From Patescibacteria group bacterium (GTDB lineage Bacteria; Patescibacteriota; Patescibacteriia; Patescibacteriales; GWC2-42-12), in assembly GCA_018827685.1 (NCBI GenBank), contig JAHJXD010000024.1, positions 1-15,821 of the forward strand: a stretch of DNA of 15,821 nt, given 5' to 3'. Below, one piece after another: positions 14,013-15,821 of the stretch. How positions within the stretch are numbered: position 1 is the first letter of the stretch; each line of letters begins with the position of its first letter. Below the pieces are notes generated by a model. That model was given only the letters and a program-made list of their open reading frames with translations, was not told the DNA's origin and made no database searches. A program made the position numbers and the translations under genes.

Positions 14013-15674
14013 ATGGCAAACAAAAAGAAAGATAAAGCGGTAAAATATATTTTCATAGTTGGCGGTGTTATGTCTGGCGTGGGCAAGGGGATTACTTGCG
14101 CTTCTATCGGCCGAATTTTAGTTGGCAAGGGCTATAATAATGTGAGCGCCATTAAAATTGACCCATACGTCAACATAGACGCTGGCACCATGAACCCAAT
14201 AGAACATGGCGAAGTGTTTGTTACCGAAGATGGTGATGAAACCGATCAGGACATAGGTAATTATGAAAGATTTTTAAATAGAAACATTAGCCGTGATAAT
14301 TATATGACTACTGGCCGAGTTTACGCTTCGGTAATTGAGCGCGAGCGCAACCTGGAATACGGAGGTAAATGCGTTCAAGTAGTGCCTGATATACCAAACG
14401 AAGTAATCAGAAGAATAAAATACGCTGCTCAAAAAGATAAAGCGGAAATTATGCTTATAGAAATCGGCGGCACGGTCGGTGAATATGAAAATTTGTTATT
14501 TTTAGAAGCAGCCAGGATGATGCATTTAAGCGAGCCCAAAAATGTTTTGTTTATTATGGTGGCATATCTGCCGGTGCCGTCAATTATTGGTGAAATGAAA
14601 ACTAAACCGACTCAGCACGCGGTCAGAGCGCTTAATTCAGCCGGTATTCAGCCTGACTTTATTATTGCAAGATCTAAAGTGAATATTGACGCGCCGCGAA
14701 GAAGAAAATTAGCTGTTTTTTGCAATATTCATGAGAATGATATTATTGGCGCTCCGGATATTGATTCAATATATGACGTGCCAATTAATTTTGAAAAAGA
14801 TAATTTAGGAAATCGCATTTTGGAAAAATTTAACATCCGGCAAAAAAAGAAAGATTTAGTTGATTGGAAAAAAATGGTGAAAAAAATTAAAACAGCGAAA
14901 AAAATTGTTAATATTGGAATAGTTGGTAAATATTTTTCTACCGGGAATTTTTGTTTATCCGATTCTTATATTTCCGTAATTGAAGCGATTAAACACGCTA
15001 GTGCTGTAAATAATCGCAAACCAATATTGCATTGGATAAATACCGAAGATGTAGAAAAACAAGGCGTGAAAATTTTAAAAAACCTTGATGGTATAATTGT
15101 TCCGCAGGGTTGGGGTTCGCGCGGAGTTGAAGGTAAAATTAAAACTATAAAATACGCTCGTGAAAATAATGTGCCTTATTTTGGTCTTTGTTATGGAATG
15201 CAAATGGCTGTGATTGAATTTGCTCGCAATGTGTTAGGATTTAAACAAGCCAATAGCGAAGAAGCTGATCCAAAAACAACCTGTCCTGTAATCCATATTA
15301 TGCCAGAACAAAAAGAATTGCTTGCAAAAAAACATTATGGCGGAACTATCAGGTTAGGAGGTTGGCCTTGCCAAATTATACCAGGCACACATTTGGCTAA
15401 AACTTATAAGAAAAAATTTGGCGTTAAGACTGTGATTTCCGAACGGCATCGCCATCGTTATGAGTTTAATAATCAGTATCGCGAACAATATGAGAAGGCT
15501 GGATTAAAAGTTTGCGGGACTTCACCTGATGGTAGAGTTGTTGAAGCTATAGAAATTACTGAACATCCTTTTTTTATTGGCACGCAATTTCATCCAGAAT
15601 ATATTTCCCGGCCATTAGATCCGCATCCGTTATTCGTAGAATTTATTAGGGTGTGCGCTAAATTCAAAAAGTAA
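14013..15674 (+). CDS. pyrG: CTP synthase (glutamine-hydrolysing)
   Basis: 553 residues, full length. It makes CTP from UTP, ATP and glutamine in the cytoplasm. The N-terminal synthetase domain (about 1-275) has GGVMSGVGKG (17-26), the DGDETDQDIGNYERF block and IEIGGTVGEYEN for magnesium and UTP/CTP binding. The C-terminal glutamine amidotransferase domain has nucleophile Cys393 in GLCYGMQ and the His527-Glu529 pair in FHPEY. Two departures from the usual sequence: the oxyanion-loop motif PGGFG is PQGWG (364-368), and GICLGMQ carries tyrosine after the cysteine. Both keep the key catalytic residues. It follows the S41 gene by 22 bases and precedes the coiled-coil gene by nine. Confidence 0.98.
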   Translation: MANKKKDKAVKYIFIVGGVMSGVGKGITCASIGRILVGKGYNNVSAIKIDPYVNIDAGTMNPIEHGEVFVTEDGDETDQDIGNYERFLNRNISRDNYMTTGRVYASVIERERNLEYGGKCVQVVPDIPNEVIRRIKYAAQKDKAEIMLIEIGGTVGEYENLLFLEAARMMHLSEPKNVLFIMVAYLPVPSIIGEMKTKPTQHAVRALNSAGIQPDFIIARSKVNIDAPRRRKLAVFCNIHENDIIGAPDIDSIYDVPINFEKDNLGNRILEKFNIRQKKKDLVDWKKMVKKIKTAKKIVNIGIVGKYFSTGNFCLSDSYISVIEAIKHASAVNNRKPILHWINTEDVEKQGVKILKNLDGIIVPQGWGSRGVEGKIKTIKYARENNVPYFGLCYGMQMAVIEFARNVLGFKQANSEEADPKTTCPVIHIMPEQKELLAKKHYGGTIRLGGWPCQIIPGTHLAKTYKKKFGVKTVISERHRHRYEFNNQYREQYEKAGLKVCGTSPDGRVVEAIEITEHPFFIGTQFHPEYISRPLDPHPLFVEFIRVCAKFKK

Positions 15675-15683
15675 ATAAATATT

Positions 15684-15821
15684 ATGAGCGAAAAACAAAA
15701 TAGACTACCTTATAAACAATTACAAGCCCAACTTGAAGCCGAGCGCCAAGCTCGCGAAGCTGAACGTGAACGCGCTGATCAAGCGCAGCGCCAACTTCAA
15801 CAAGTCAGTCAGGCTAAATTA
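15684..15821 (+). CDS. Start of a coiled-coil protein (cut by window end)
   Basis: 46 residues are visible, open to the last base. After a short LPYKQLQAQLEAERQ start the sequence is almost entirely Gln, Glu, Ala and Arg with heptad-like spacing of hydrophobic residues, so a coiled coil is likely. Arginine is written as CGC/CGT here, while most genes in the window use AGA/AGG often; the stretch is also visibly richer in G+C. It begins nine bases after the pyrG stop and may be in the same operon. No function can be named. Confidence 0.7.
   Translation, partial: MSEKQNRLPYKQLQAQLEAERQAREAERERADQAQRQLQQVSQAKL

Overview
The window reads as chromosome from an A+T-rich, small-genome bacterium, most likely a member of the Candidate Phyla Radiation (Patescibacteria, Parcubacteria-like). 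The basis is indirect. Intergenic gaps carry dispersed palindromic repeats of the kind common in those genomes. Leucine and lysine codons are mostly TTA and AAA. Shine-Dalgarno sites are weak or absent. The murA, S41 peptidase and CTP synthase sequences look like divergent versions of their families. TGA is used as an ordinary stop (DUF4340 gene and S41 peptidase), so this is not the recoded Gracilibacteria/Absconditabacteria branch. No rRNA, tRNA, CRISPR array or complete mobile element was seen.

Layout. (1) Positions 1-704 hold no convincing gene; the stretch is packed with inverted repeats and ends in a promoter. (2) Positions 705-2709 look like an accessory patch: a membrane-anchored serpin, a fragment of a type I restriction methylase (HsdM C-terminus), and a small cysteine-rich, probably zinc-binding protein. 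(3) Positions 2748-5341 hold a repeat element, a strong promoter overlapped by a perfect inverted repeat, a stand-alone AAA/DUF4143-like ATPase, and an alpha/beta hydrolase. (4) Positions 5342-9921 hold a repeat-filled regulatory gap, then a four-gene operon: ABC ATPase, ABC-2 permease, GldG-like auxiliary protein and DUF4340 protein. (5) Positions 9931-12578 on the minus strand hold murA followed by a membrane-anchored PEGA/beta-propeller-like protein. This unit meets the ABC operon tail to tail with only 9 bases between stop codons. (6) Positions 12704-15821 on the plus strand hold an S41 carboxy-terminal processing peptidase, CTP synthase (pyrG) and the start of a coiled-coil protein cut by the window edge.

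How the genes may fit together. Much of the content acts at the cell envelope: an anchored protease inhibitor, a Gld-type ABC complex with two single-pass extracytoplasmic partners, MurA for peptidoglycan precursors, a PEGA surface protein and a periplasmic-type processing protease. PyrG supplies CTP. The ATPase and the HsdM remnant suggest past defence or mobile DNA between the serpin and the hydrolase.

The most notable observations are four. A 20-base start-site motif is shared by the ABC operon and murA and predicts leaderless transcripts. An inverted repeat covers the -10 box of the ATPase promoter. The first 550 bases are crowded with hairpins. A membrane-anchored serpin is encoded beside a restriction-system remnant.
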